This document shows positions 1-9,127 of a stretch of DNA of 64,000 bases, one piece after another (the first letter of the stretch is position 1; each line of letters begins with the position of its first letter). Origin of the DNA: Xenophilus sp003671765 (GTDB taxonomy: Bacteria; Pseudomonadota; Gammaproteobacteria; Burkholderiales; Burkholderiaceae_C); contig CP166702.1 of the NCBI GenBank assembly GCA_051414805.1, positions 4,526,001 to 4,590,000 on the forward strand. Direction: 5' to 3'. The notes beneath the pieces were generated by a model, which had not been told where the DNA came from, ran no database searches, and saw only the letters and a program-made list of their open reading frames with translations. The translations under genes and the position numbers were made by a program.

Positions 1-2031
1 GAGTCGCGGATCACTATCTGTGTCGACATGCTGGGCGAAGGCTTTGACATGCCCGAGCTCAAGATCGCTGCGTTCCATGACCTGCGGAAGAGCCTGGCCG
101 TTACGCTTCAGCTCGCTGGCCGCTTCACCCGAGCTAGAGAAGACCTCGGCGAACCCGTCTTTATAGCCAACACAGCGGACGTGAATCTAAAGGAGGAACT
201 GCGCGCCCTATATGCGCAGGACCCCGACTGGAACCTGTTGCTCCCCCATCTCAGCGAGGGCGCGATCGGCCAGGAAATCGAGGCGCAGCGGTTCATGGGT
301 GGCTTCGTGGGTCAGCTGGATGAGATCCCGCTCACAGAGATTCAGCCGGCAGCCAGCATGGTGGTGTATCGCACGCAATGCGCGCGCTGGACACCTGGCG
401 GCTTCAAGGCGGCATTCAAGGGGAGTAGCGACGCCGAACAGGTACACCCGATCCTCAATGAAGCTGAGCGGATGCTGGTCGTCATCGCGGCGCGCCGACA
501 GGGTGTGCCCTGGACGGACATTGCGACGGTTGAGGGGGTTGCGTGGGAGCTTTGCATCGCGATCTGGGACCAGGACAGGGCGCTGCTCTATATCCACGGT
601 TCGGCGAACAACGGCAACTACTCGGACTTCGCAAAGGCGCTTTGCGGCGACAACGTCGAGCTCATCAAGGCACCTGATGTTTTTCGGGTGTTTTCTGGCA
701 TCAATCGGCTGATGCTCACCAACGTCGGATTGGATGAGCAGCTGGGCCGTCAGATCCGCTACACCGGCCGGATGGGTCCAGACGTGGGCGCGCTGCTGGC
801 CGACGCGACGCTGGCCACCACGACAAAGGCTGTGCTTGCCGGCGTCGGTTTTGAGAACGGCGGACCGACCTCCATCGGTGCCGGCAAGCGCGGCCGGGTC
901 TGGTCCAACCTGCGACTGCGCGTCGACCAGTTCTCTGCGTGGTGCAAGAGCGTTGGATCCAAGATTGACGACCCCAACATCGATCCAGAACAGGTACTGC
1001 GAGGCACCCTAATCCCGACGCTGATCGACACTCGCCCCGTGGCAGTGCCGGTCGGCGTGGACTGGCCTGTCGAGATCCTGGATCACGTGGAATCGGCGAC
1101 GACGATCTCGTTCGGGACCACGATCAACCATCATTTGACCGGCGTCAGCATCGAACTTCGTGACTACGCAGACAGTGGTCCGATCGTCTTGAGGGTGAGC
1201 TGCGACCAACGTGAGGTGCAGCTTCGGCTCAGCTTCGTCGGACGCGGCAAGAACGCAGACTTTGCATTCGTCTACGAGGGCGATGCCCGTGCCACCATCA
1301 AGCGCGGTACCGAGTACGACCTGTGCGCTTTCCTCACTGAGTACCCACCGACGATCTGGTTTGCCGACGGCGCCAGACTGGACGGCAACGTCCTCGTCCA
1401 ACTGCGTAGCGATGCCACCCTATATTCAAGAGATCAGCTGGTTGCGCTGGACTGGAGCAACATCGACCTCGCCAAGGAGTCGCAGCGTGAAGAGCGTCGA
1501 TCCGATTCGGTGCAGTTCAGGATGATCGAGCACGTCAAGGCGGAGAGGCGCCACGAGATCCTGATGGATGACGACGGCAAAGGAGAGGCGGCCGACATTG
1601 TCGGAATCAGCCTCGACAGTCAGACGCTGCCCAAGCTGATCACGGTCGACCTGTACCACTGCAAGTATTCCAGCGCGCCGGAGCCTGGTTCACGGATCGG
1701 CGACATGTACGAGGTCTGCGGCCAGGCACAGCGAAGTGTCCTTTGGCTACACAACAAGGACCGCCGGACCGATCTCTTCGCACACCTACTCAAGCGAGAG
1801 GCACTGCGAATCGAAAGCGGCAGGGCCACTCGCTTCGAGATTGGCACCACGGAGCGCCTGATTCAGATTAGAGACCTCAGCCGGACCTGCAGGGTCACGA
1901 TTCGCACCTTCATCGTGCAGCCCGGGCTGTCCAAGGCTGAGGCGGCGGATCACCAGCTTGCAGTGCTTGGAGTCACGGAGAAGTTTCTACAGGAGACGTA
2001 CCAGATTCCCTTGCAGGTCTACTGCAGCTAG
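1..2031 (+). CDS. Superfamily II helicase, C-terminal part, with fused PD-(D/E)xK-like nuclease domain (5' truncated by window edge)
   Basis: The reading frame is open from base 1, so the gene starts outside the window and only the second RecA-like domain onward is visible. The opening residues contain helicase motif V (DMLGEGFDMP) and motif VI (QLAGRFTRAR), which identify an ATP-dependent SF2 helicase. The C-terminal third has D-x-G-x-G-E-x-A-D followed by VDLYHCKYS and then YEVCGQAQRSV, a layout seen in PD-(D/E)xK nuclease domains appended to restriction-type helicases. It would therefore unwind or translocate on DNA and cut it. The next gene also carries a nuclease motif, which suggests a two-gene restriction or defence module. 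Helicase identity is firm; the nuclease domain and defence role are inference. Confidence 0.8.
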   Translation, partial: ESRITICVDMLGEGFDMPELKIAAFHDLRKSLAVTLQLAGRFTRAREDLGEPVFIANTADVNLKEELRALYAQDPDWNLLLPHLSEGAIGQEIEAQRFMGGFVGQLDEIPLTEIQPAASMVVYRTQCARWTPGGFKAAFKGSSDAEQVHPILNEAERMLVVIAARRQGVPWTDIATVEGVAWELCIAIWDQDRALLYIHGSANNGNYSDFAKALCGDNVELIKAPDVFRVFSGINRLMLTNVGLDEQLGRQIRYTGRMGPDVGALLADATLATTTKAVLAGVGFENGGPTSIGAGKRGRVWSNLRLRVDQFSAWCKSVGSKIDDPNIDPEQVLRGTLIPTLIDTRPVAVPVGVDWPVEILDHVESATTISFGTTINHHLTGVSIELRDYADSGPIVLRVSCDQREVQLRLSFVGRGKNADFAFVYEGDARATIKRGTEYDLCAFLTEYPPTIWFADGARLDGNVLVQLRSDATLYSRDQLVALDWSNIDLAKESQREERRSDSVQFRMIEHVKAERRHEILMDDDGKGEAADIVGISLDSQTLPKLITVDLYHCKYSSAPEPGSRIGDMYEVCGQAQRSVLWLHNKDRRTDLFAHLLKREALRIESGRATRFEIGTTERLIQIRDLSRTCRVTIRTFIVQPGLSKAEAADHQLAVLGVTEKFLQETYQIPLQVYCS

Positions 2032-2255
2032 TGAAGCCCTCGAACTGTTGTCGTCGGCCGAGTATTGAACACCCGCGACTCAGCGCCTCGCCCAAGCCAG
2101 TGGCTGAATGTCCGAAAGTACCATTGTGCTGACAGGAATTAGCTCGATCAGTTGCACGAGCGCTTTCAAGGTCGGCGGCCGAGGAGTCTGGAGCCCACTG
2201 CACACATGCCGTGATGGCCAGTTGGCCGTAGTGACCACCGCCGAGCAATCCTCCG

Positions 2256-3311
2256 ATGATGAAACGACTTCCCCGAAGTGCCTCAACCCTTGGTGCCGTC
2301 GACTTTGCCGATGCGCTGACGCGTGAACTTCGGGTCAAGTTGGACGAGTTGCCGGGCCGATTCTCTTTCGATGCAGCGGCAGAAGCTGCGCAACAGAACC
2401 AGAGGCTGATGTATGGAAGGCGCACGGAGAACATGTTCGAGTACGTGGTGGCGTCGCTGGGAAGGGCCGTGCTGATCACAAGGGAAGACTCGGGCGACGT
2501 GACGTCTACCGACGGCGACGTGCAGGCGCCCGACTACTTCGTGGCGCTCAAGGACGGGAGCCGCTGCCTCGTGGAAGTGAAGAACCGGCGCCTGAAGGAC
2601 TTCCAAACACCTGTGATTCTCAGCCACGCCTACCTGAGCAGGTTGAACCGGTACGCGGCGCTCAAGGGATACCCACTGATGATCGCGGTCTACTGGTCCA
2701 ACCTGCGTCAGTGGACCATCAACAAAGCGTCGGAGATACTCGGCGCGAATGGCTCCATCAGCCTCTCGTTCGTAGACGCAATGCGCCTGAACCAGGCAGC
2801 CGCATTCGGCGACAGACTCATCATGGCGATACCACCCCTGCGGTGTCGGTTCTGGGCCGATCCACTCAAACCCCGCACGGTTGCTGACGACGGCCTCGTT
2901 AATTTCACGATCGGCAAGGTCACCTTTCATACCAGCGACGCAGAAATCCTCGACGCGAAGGAACGGGAGTTGGCCCTTTACTTCATGTTCCACTCGTCAT
3001 GGGCCGAGCGCGCCTGCACCGCCAGCACGAAAGACGGCGTACTGGAGTACGTCGAGTTCGAATCCGGCCCAGAGGATGACGACACTACGCCGGAGCAGCC
3101 GATGTGCAGTCTTGGCACGCTGGCCGGAATGATCTCTAACTACTACAACTGGCTCACCGTGGCGGAGGACCGAAAGATCGTCCGACTGACTCCCAATGCA
3201 CAGCCTGGCAGCCTAGCTTCCGGCCTGGAGGACGGGTTTCGAGGGACCGTTCTCAAGCTTTGGATATTCTCGATCGAACCCAACATGACTGGAACGCTGC
3301 GCGCTTCCTGA
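2256..3311 (+). CDS. PD-(D/E)xK-type nuclease-like protein next to the helicase
   Basis: This 351-residue protein is not a family I can name. Around residues 85-110 it has A-P-D-Y-F, about ten residues, then CLVEVKNRR, which is the PD-(D/E)xK catalytic arrangement (Asp in PDY, Glu and Lys in EVK). The rest has no recognised motif and no membrane segments. It follows the helicase gene after a 224-bp gap on the same strand, so the two probably form a unit, though the gap could hold a separate promoter. The start is one of two adjacent ATG codons and no strong ribosome binding site decides between them. A DNA-cleaving partner in a defence system is the likeliest role. Confidence 0.65.
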   Translation: MMKRLPRSASTLGAVDFADALTRELRVKLDELPGRFSFDAAAEAAQQNQRLMYGRRTENMFEYVVASLGRAVLITREDSGDVTSTDGDVQAPDYFVALKDGSRCLVEVKNRRLKDFQTPVILSHAYLSRLNRYAALKGYPLMIAVYWSNLRQWTINKASEILGANGSISLSFVDAMRLNQAAAFGDRLIMAIPPLRCRFWADPLKPRTVADDGLVNFTIGKVTFHTSDAEILDAKERELALYFMFHSSWAERACTASTKDGVLEYVEFESGPEDDDTTPEQPMCSLGTLAGMISNYYNWLTVAEDRKIVRLTPNAQPGSLASGLEDGFRGTVLKLWIFSIEPNMTGTLRAS

Positions 3312-3870
3312 CCACCGTTCATGGGCAGAAGCGCAGGGCGGTTGACCGCGGCTCGACGAACCACACGTGGCGCGAACTCCTCGGGCAAAACAACAATGCG
3401 CTGATCGCCCTTGGCGCAACCCCAACCCGCCCGGTCGAGAATGCCCGCTCCTGGCCGGAACCGGCCGGCCGAAAGGATAGCCCGAAGGACGGCTACCGCT
3501 GCATAGCCGACCTACATCTGCTCCCGATGGATTTTGGCTGTATGCAACTGGTCCATTTTTACCCGCTGGAAGCACTACCAAAACCGCCACCAGCTCCTAG
3601 GCCGATGTCTCAAATCCAGGGGACGCGTGTCCAGCCGATCCAGCAAATGCGCCGCCGCCCCGAAACGGCTCTGCTGTCCCTCGGTAACCTTGAGGCGCTG
3701 GGAAGCACCCAGGTCCACGCCCTCGGCGCGCCCAGGGCCTTCCTGGACCAGCTCGTCCACCTGCTGGCACATGCTTTCATCCATGGCCAGAGCTTATCAA
3801 CTCCAATAGGTCCGTTGTACGAGACGCGGTTTCGAGCTCGACCGTCGAGCAATTACGGGACAATCCCGGC
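3312..3870. other. Gene-poor stretch between the nuclease-like gene and an HTH gene
   Basis: About 560 bases hold no convincing gene. A plus-strand open frame crosses most of it but overlaps the end of the nuclease gene and has low-complexity, proline-rich composition. A short minus-strand frame at 3575-3784 (69 codons, beginning with Met-Asp-Glu) has more protein-like composition in its first 45 residues and could be a small gene or a remnant. No repeat, tRNA or clear terminator was seen. Confidence 0.4.
3575..3784 (-). CDS. Possible small hypothetical protein or gene remnant
   Basis: A 69-residue minus-strand frame lies alone between two plus-strand genes. The N-terminal part is rich in Glu, Gln, Leu and Arg in a helical pattern, whereas the last 15 residues are basic and Trp-rich, as if the frame runs past the true end of a decayed gene. 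I do not recognise a family, and no clear ribosome binding site precedes it. It is listed because the alternative readings of this stretch look less like protein. Confidence 0.25.
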   Translation of the reverse strand: MDESMCQQVDELVQEGPGRAEGVDLGASQRLKVTEGQQSRFGAAAHLLDRLDTRPLDLRHRPRSWWRFW

Positions 3871-4311
3871 ATGACCAACATCGCCCAGATTCTCAAGTCC
3901 GAGATCAGCCGCGTCGCACGCAAAGAGATTCGCAACGAGATAGAAGGGCTCAGGAAGGCATCCGTCCAGCAGCGAGGTGCCATCGCAGCCCTGCGTCGCG
4001 AGGTCGCAGCATTGCAAAAGCAACTCAGGCAGGCACGCCGAACCAACAGCAGGTCTGCAGATGAAGATTCATCAGAAGCATCGACCTCTTCCGGTATCTC
4101 CCGCCGCTTCAGCGTAGCTCGGTTGGCTGCGCATCGGAGCAAACTTGGATTGTCCGCAGCGGCGTACGGCCGCCTAGTAGGCGTCTCCGGCCAAAGCATC
4201 TATCACTGGGAACAAGGGAAAGCCCGGCCACAGGCCGCGCAACTCGAAGCCTTGGCTGCCGTTCGCAATCTCGGTCGCAAAGAAATCGCGGCACGGCTGA
4301 CCCAGGAGTGA
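3871..4311 (+). CDS. HTH-type regulator with N-terminal coiled coil
   Basis: The 146-residue protein has two parts. Residues 1-60 are a charged heptad-like helix (many Arg, Glu, Lys, Leu) predicted to form a coiled coil. Residues about 80-140 read as a Cro/CI-type helix-turn-helix with the run AYGRLVGVSGQSIYHWEQGK, typical for XRE-family DNA-binding domains in plant- and soil-associated Burkholderiales. A final alanine-rich helix may aid dimerisation. It stands alone on the plus strand and converges with the J-domain gene 60 bp downstream. Its target is unknown; a nucleoid-type or local transcription regulator fits. Confidence 0.75.
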   Translation: MTNIAQILKSEISRVARKEIRNEIEGLRKASVQQRGAIAALRREVAALQKQLRQARRTNSRSADEDSSEASTSSGISRRFSVARLAAHRSKLGLSAAAYGRLVGVSGQSIYHWEQGKARPQAAQLEALAAVRNLGRKEIAARLTQE

Positions 4312-4371
4312 TCCGTAGCGGCGTTGGGCACGCCGCATAAGCGTGATGCCAGCTCGTGACACCGATACCAC

Positions 4372-5928
4372 TCAGCGCTTGAAGAAGTCGCGCGCCTTCC
4401 CCTGCAGGCGCAACTCCTGCCGTGCCTGCACCAGCATGGCCAGCAGCGTCCGGAGTTCATCAACCAACTGCGAATCCTCGTCGCGCTCGACCAGAAGAAG
4501 CTCCGGCACGTCCTCTTCCGACGCTCGCGCACAGGTCTCCACCGCCTGACACAACAACGCGATCTGCCCAAGCTCCAGGAACGCTAACTGCTTGGCCTCA
4601 GCATCGTCGAGCGCCGCCTCCAGCACCTCGAAATACTGTGCCGCCCGGCCACGATCGATCAACTCGTGGCCCACGTCCGCCTCCAACGGCTCGATGAGCT
4701 CGCAAAGGCTCAGCAACCGTTCCTTGGCGATCCTGAAGATTGCGCTCGCATCCGTCTGCGGCTCCTGGCGCAGTTCGGCTTCATCGTCCAGCGCCGGTAC
4801 GTCATGCCTGTTGAGGATGGCAATCAGCCCGGTGAGCAGCTCCGCCCCATAGGGTCGAATCGCGACATTCGTCCGTGACACCAGCACACGCTCACCGGTG
4901 CCCAATAGGACGCCCTGGAATACGCTCTCCTCGATGGACTCCGCCACCGCTGTCGAGCGCAGCGCTTCGTGCGCCACAAAGATGTGCGGCCGCTCGGAGC
5001 GAATGGAGTGCACGCCGCAGTTGGTCACGCAGAAGAATTGATCCTCCGAGTTGATGCCCAGCGAGGACAGACTAAGCAGTTCCTCGTCTGCAGGGAAGTT
5101 CAATTTGAACCGGACCAGTTCCACCTGTCTCGGATCGACCTCGTGACCCAAGAGATACCCCACCGTGCGCTCACGCTTGCGCGACTCCGGCGACGCGTTG
5201 TCGAAGAATCGCGGCTTCACGAAGCGAACCAGGAACTCTCGCAACTGCTCAGTCACATCAGGCGGCACGGCATTGCGCCTAGGGGGTCCGCCGACGACGG
5301 CTCGCCGGAACTGCAGATAAGCATTGACTTCCGCCAGCACGGCGGCGCCAACCATCAGCTCCAGTTTCGAGAAGCGGCCCAGGGCGGCGCCATTGACCAC
5401 CAATTGGCGACCGTCGCCGGAGATCGACTGGACGGCGTCCAAGGCAATCTTGCGGGTGGCCGACAGCTTCGGGCTCAGGTAGACGTGATCGTTGGTGATC
5501 AAGAGGCCCTCCTTGCCACTGCCCCAGAACGTCTCGTCCACGAGGACGACGACGTCATGCGGCGCCACGGTGGGTGCATAGGCGCCAATGGCGTTGTGCA
5601 GCTTGTCCGAGGGAATCGCGGGGGCGAAGTACGCCGCGCCCGTTTGCGTTAGCCCCAACGACGTGTGGCCCAAGTAGTCCGCCAGCGTCATGATTAGTCT
5701 TGGGACTGATGCTTGTGCATCGGCGCGGCGCTGGGGTGCGCCACTTGCTTTCAGCGCCTCATAGGCCGCGTTGACCTCCTGCATCTTGCCCGTCGCCCAT
5801 CCCACGGTCGACGCGTCAGCGTTGGCATATTTGTCCGGGTGATATTGAGCGCGACGGCTGCGATAGGCGAGTTCGATCTCGTCGGCGCCTGCATTGGGGC
5901 GCACGCCCAGTACGTCATGAGGATTCAT
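4372..5928 (-). CDS. J-domain (DnaJ-like) protein with PH-like repeats
   Basis: The start is placed at the internal ATG at 5928 because residues from there begin the J domain (MNPHDVLGV) and the upstream 26 codons are serine-rich non-homologous sequence. Residues 1-65 form a J domain with the HPD motif at 30-32, the site that stimulates DnaK ATPase. There is no Gly/Phe region or zinc centre, so this is a class III J protein. Residues about 120-215 (VDETFWGSGKEGLLITNDHVYL) resemble a bacterial PH-like domain that senses activation state, with a looser copy later. The C-terminal 130 residues are helical. A stress or defence-associated co-chaperone is plausible; the substrate is unknown. Confidence 0.75.
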   Translation of the reverse strand: MNPHDVLGVRPNAGADEIELAYRSRRAQYHPDKYANADASTVGWATGKMQEVNAAYEALKASGAPQRRADAQASVPRLIMTLADYLGHTSLGLTQTGAAYFAPAIPSDKLHNAIGAYAPTVAPHDVVVLVDETFWGSGKEGLLITNDHVYLSPKLSATRKIALDAVQSISGDGRQLVVNGAALGRFSKLELMVGAAVLAEVNAYLQFRRAVVGGPPRRNAVPPDVTEQLREFLVRFVKPRFFDNASPESRKRERTVGYLLGHEVDPRQVELVRFKLNFPADEELLSLSSLGINSEDQFFCVTNCGVHSIRSERPHIFVAHEALRSTAVAESIEESVFQGVLLGTGERVLVSRTNVAIRPYGAELLTGLIAILNRHDVPALDDEAELRQEPQTDASAIFRIAKERLLSLCELIEPLEADVGHELIDRGRAAQYFEVLEAALDDAEAKQLAFLELGQIALLCQAVETCARASEEDVPELLLVERDEDSQLVDELRTLLAMLVQARQELRLQGKARDFFKR

Positions 5929-6027
5929 CGTGGTGCCTGGACAGCCGCGGAGGCCAAAAAAAGAAGACAAGGAAGAGAACGAGGAAGACCGCGTGCAGCC
6001 GGCCATCAGGCCGGCCGCATCGCGGCT

Positions 6028-6378
6028 TCACTCGTAGAGCTTCTGGCAGGTGCCGGATTCGTAGATGCCGATGATCTTTTCCGACTGGCCCCGGGGGCTG
6101 AGCCTGTGCAGCTCCAGGTCGTCGGTCATCTTGTCCCGCAGCTTCATCATGTACGGCCCGGGATTGCCGGTCTTCTTGTCCAGCAGCGGCTTGACCTTGT
6201 CGGCCGCGGCCCTAGCCTGCTCCGTACGCCCCAGGATCCGGGCCACATGACCGCACTTGAAGGCGTCGTAGATGCGGCTCTCATCGCTGGAGCAGCCGCC
6301 GAGAAGACCCAGGGTCGCGACAGCGACGATGGCGAACGTCATGGCCCGGCGATGAGGGAGTGGATTCGTCGAATGCAT
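6028..6378 (-). CDS. Small predicted lipoprotein
   Basis: The start at 6378 is supported by a GAGGTGA ribosome binding site just upstream, and it lies 7 bases past the stop of the preceding gene, so the two are co-transcribed. The 116-residue product has a basic N-terminus, a hydrophobic stretch and a lipobox Leu-Gly-Gly-Cys at about residue 29, marking it for lipid attachment and export. The mature part has two further Cys (FKCGH and GTCQK) that could form a disulfide. I do not recognise a family. With its neighbour it forms a two-gene envelope-protein unit. Confidence 0.7.
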   Translation of the reverse strand: MHSTNPLPHRRAMTFAIVAVATLGLLGGCSSDESRIYDAFKCGHVARILGRTEQARAAADKVKPLLDKKTGNPGPYMMKLRDKMTDDLELHRLSPRGQSEKIIGIYESGTCQKLYE

Positions 6379-6385
6379 CGTCACC

Positions 6386-6835
6386 TCAGCAGCGGTGCTT
6401 CTTGTTGACCGCACGGCGCGGGTCGGTGCCAAGGATGGCACGTTCCTTCGTCATGCACACGCCGTCGGCACACGAGTAGCCGGGGAGCTTGAGCACCGCG
6501 CGATCGGCATCCCCGATCTCGCAGCGCAACTCGTCGAAGTCGAACTCCTTGTAGTCGCGCACACGGTCATTGGTCGTGTAGTACACGCCGCTGCTGCCGG
6601 CCTGGACCTGGATCGGGTAGACCGGGAACTTGAGGTCGCGAGACCAGCCCTGGATCTGGATGTCCATGGCCGAGCGGTCGATGTGGTGCTTCACCGCGCC
6701 CGGGTTGGTCAGCGGATCGCGTGCGGCCTGGGCTTGTGATCCAAGACAAAGAGCCAGCAGCAGCAGGCCAAAGCCGCACGGTGACATTCGGCTGCGGGAC
6801 CTGTGGGTTAGCCGATGAGTGTGTTGAGATTTCAT
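6386..6835 (-). CDS. Secreted hypothetical protein
   Basis: The 149-residue product has a basic N-terminus followed by a hydrophobic core (GLLLLALCLGSQAQA) and a signal-peptidase I site after AQA, so it should be periplasmic. The mature domain is about 110 residues, with four Cys (LRCEIG, YSCADG, GVCMTK, KHRC) probably paired as disulfides. The start could also be the Met at codon 17, which gives a more standard signal peptide. It is the first gene of the unit with the lipoprotein downstream. No family was recognised. Confidence 0.65.
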   Translation of the reverse strand: MKSQHTHRLTHRSRSRMSPCGFGLLLLALCLGSQAQAARDPLTNPGAVKHHIDRSAMDIQIQGWSRDLKFPVYPIQVQAGSSGVYYTTNDRVRDYKEFDFDELRCEIGDADRAVLKLPGYSCADGVCMTKERAILGTDPRRAVNKKHRC

Positions 6836-7038
6836 GGTTTCAAGGGTTGAAGAATGAGGCGGCCCGGGGGCCGCAGCTCGAACGGAACACGAAGGCCAGG
6901 CATCCCTGGCCGGGAAGTGAGTGAGGATTCCTCCAGGTGGCGCCGACCCGGCCGCCTAAAGCGAACGCGGGTCAGTGACAGAATGTTAATGGTACTTAAA
7001 CGCCGTGGTTTCAAACGCATCTGATCTACAGCATCGGG

Positions 7039-7380
7039 GTGATGCCTCGATCCGCCGCCCCCTCGCTCACGCTGCGCCAGCTTTTCGCGCGCAACGTGCG
7101 CGTGGTGCGGGTCAATGCCAGGATCTCCCAGGAGCGGCTGGCCGACGAGGTGCAGCTGGACCGCACCTTCATCGGCTCGCTCGAGCGCGGGGAGCGCAAT
7201 GTGTCGATCGACAACGTCGAGCGCATCGCCAAGGCGATCGGGTATCCGGCGCATGAACTCCTACGGCCGGACTTCCCCGAGGCCAACAACCTGGACCCCT
7301 CGCTCACGCGGGCGCCCAGGACGCAGCGGCTGTACACGACCGAGAGTCGGGCGCCCACGAAGGGCAAGCGCACATCCTGA
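7039..7380 (+). CDS. XRE-family HTH transcriptional regulator
   Basis: The 113-residue protein is a single helix-turn-helix unit. Residues about 12-65 contain FARNVRVVRVNARISQERLAD, then LDRTFIGSLERGERN and VSIDNVERIAKAIG, the canonical XRE/Cro-CI fold. The C-terminal 40 residues are polar and probably disordered. The first codon is GTG directly followed by ATG, and either may be used. It is transcribed divergently from the secreted-protein unit across a 200-bp AT-richer intergenic region that probably holds both promoters, so it may control those genes or itself. Confidence 0.85.
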   Translation: MMPRSAAPSLTLRQLFARNVRVVRVNARISQERLADEVQLDRTFIGSLERGERNVSIDNVERIAKAIGYPAHELLRPDFPEANNLDPSLTRAPRTQRLYTTESRAPTKGKRTS

Positions 7381-7398
7381 GCCGGCGGGCGCCGACTC

Positions 7399-8055
7399 TT
7401 ATGCCGGCTTGTGCCTGAGTTCGATCAGGCCCAGCAGCCCAACGGCCTGCACCTCGCCATCGAGCCCCTGCCAGCGGTCCTGGTCCAGCAGGAGCCGGGC
7501 GTTGTAGCCCGTGGCCCAGGGCGCGGGCATGGTGGGGTCGAGCAGCAGCAAGGCCCGCGGAAGGGTGTCTTTGCCGACATTTCTCCCGCCGATCTCCAAC
7601 TCGACCCCGGTCACCAATGCCCAGCGTTTGCCCTCGGTCCCGGCCAGGCAAGCCAGCGCGGGACAGCACATCGGCTCCGCCCCGTGCAGGAGCGTATGGT
7701 CCGGGCGCCAGCGCGCGACAAGCTCGGGGGCCAACTGCGGCATGCGCATGAGGAAATCTCCGGGTGCCAAGCCGCCTGAGTCCTCCGGAGCGGCGCGACG
7801 CAGCGCCTGTGCAGTGGGCTCCTTGCCGGTCAGGAGGGCCTCGGCCTGGAGGAGAGCGATCCTGCCCGATGCCTGTGCAGACATCTCCAAAGTGGGCAGC
7901 CGGCGCCAAGCCTTGCGCCCGAACGGCAACCGAGCAAGGAAACTCAATTCCCCGTCAAAGCGCAGCCCAGCTGCGAAGGCGTGCACCAACCCCGGTGCAT
8001 CAGCCGCTTGACGCACGAGGGGCCTCCGCACCGGTACTGGCTGGGCCTGGGCCAT
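7399..8055 (-). CDS. Mobile-element hypothetical protein, possible C39-like fold
   Basis: This 218-residue protein begins with a ribosome binding site GAGG five bases before the ATG and overlaps the end of the upstream gene by 56 bases, so it is the last gene of that operon. A conserved-looking centre reads PMCCPALACL, then WALVTGVELEIGG and LLLLDP, and near the end GYNARL. The Cys, the valine-rich strand after a Trp and the LDP strand recall cysteine-peptidase C39-like proteins, but the catalytic His is not clear. I would call it hypothetical; its position in the recombination block of a mobile element is the main clue. Confidence 0.5.
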   Translation of the reverse strand: MAQAQPVPVRRPLVRQAADAPGLVHAFAAGLRFDGELSFLARLPFGRKAWRRLPTLEMSAQASGRIALLQAEALLTGKEPTAQALRRAAPEDSGGLAPGDFLMRMPQLAPELVARWRPDHTLLHGAEPMCCPALACLAGTEGKRWALVTGVELEIGGRNVGKDTLPRALLLLDPTMPAPWATGYNARLLLDQDRWQGLDGEVQAVGLLGLIELRHKPA

Positions 8056-9004
8056 CGGTCCTCACTAGCCGCTGGAGCTTGGCGCCAAGGCCGGGGCTAT
8101 CATGGTTCGGCCGGGTGACGGCGTCAGGAGCACGATGTGCAGACGCATCCGCGCCATTGGCATCCTCCGGGAAGAACTCCTCGACGACGGCAGCGCCCTC
8201 CTCCACCGACTCCTCGAAGGCCCCGGCCGCGAAGCCCTCCCGGGCCGCCTGGTCCAGCGCCGCCTGGTCGAACCCCGACGCTTGCCGGGCCTGGACTTCC
8301 GCGTGCGCAGCCTGCAACGCCTGCGCCAGAGTCGATCCCGTGCGTACCGTGATGTCCACGTAGTAGATTGGCGCCCGGTGTGACTGGGTCGTGGACTTGC
8401 CCCGAAGGCGGAGCTGCAACGGAAGCGCCGACAGGTGGTTGCCCGACAACGCCTGGAAGTAGCGCAGCCGTGCGGCCAGGCTGCGGATGCTGTTGAAGCC
8501 GGTCGTGCGGAAGATGAAGGAGCCAAGCTCGTCCCCTGGTATCTCTGCCTTCGAGTTCTCGTTTGCATCTTTGTCGACGATGCGCACATTCAGGCGTGCA
8601 TAGGGCTTGCAGCCGGACTTGGCGCCCAGCTCGCATCCCTCGGGTGAAGGACACGGCAGGCTTTGCAAGCCGCTGGGCGTGGAGCGCCTGCAGGTCTCGC
8701 CGTTGCCGACGCACAGCGGCCGGCCGGTGGCGCGGTCGAAGACGCTGTAGTTGGCGCGCAGGTTCAGGTCCGGGTCGTCGAAGAGCAGCCGCACCGGAAT
8801 GGCGCGGAGCTTGGTCCCTGCCCCACCGGTCTTGCGCAGCTGGCCGTCCAGCGGGTGCAGCACCCAGCCGTTGCGGCCCTGGACCTGGGTGGTGATGGTG
8901 AATTCGTCGTCCTTTTCGGGCAGGCGCTTGCCGTCCTTGACGACGACCTTGCCGATGGCGATGCGCCCGACCACGGGTGGCGTGAGGGCCAGTCCCTTGA
9001 GCAT
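8000..9004 (-). CDS. Mobile-element 'hydrolase or metal-binding' family protein
   Basis: The 334-residue product begins MLKGLALTPPVVGRIAIGK and includes four Cys in the middle (PLCVGNGETC, LPCPSPEGCELGAKSGC), consistent with a structural metal site. Proteins with this opening and Cys cluster recur in integrative elements beside DUF932 and YqaJ genes and are usually annotated hydrolase or metal-binding protein; the activity is not established. The C-terminal 100 residues are alanine/glutamate-rich and low complexity. A clear AAGGAAA ribosome binding site precedes the ATG. It belongs to the leftward operon 12245-7399. Confidence 0.7.
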   Translation of the reverse strand: MLKGLALTPPVVGRIAIGKVVVKDGKRLPEKDDEFTITTQVQGRNGWVLHPLDGQLRKTGGAGTKLRAIPVRLLFDDPDLNLRANYSVFDRATGRPLCVGNGETCRRSTPSGLQSLPCPSPEGCELGAKSGCKPYARLNVRIVDKDANENSKAEIPGDELGSFIFRTTGFNSIRSLAARLRYFQALSGNHLSALPLQLRLRGKSTTQSHRAPIYYVDITVRTGSTLAQALQAAHAEVQARQASGFDQAALDQAAREGFAAGAFEESVEEGAAVVEEFFPEDANGADASAHRAPDAVTRPNHDSPGLGAKLQRLVRTDGPGPASTGAEAPRASSG

Positions 9005-9127
9005 GTGTGTTTCCTTTGAATGTTCATTGCGATGCCCGCCCCCTCTTCTTCCGCAGGGACGGGCCGGTCTGGACCCCGGCGGATGCGGGGCGGCCAGGAG
9101 CGGGCGAACTCCTGGCGCAGTGGGCGT

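Noticed and set aside
3260..3874. Plus-strand frame over the gap after the nuclease-like gene
   Set aside because: Overlaps the nuclease C-terminus and the next gene start, proline-rich composition and no ribosome binding site.
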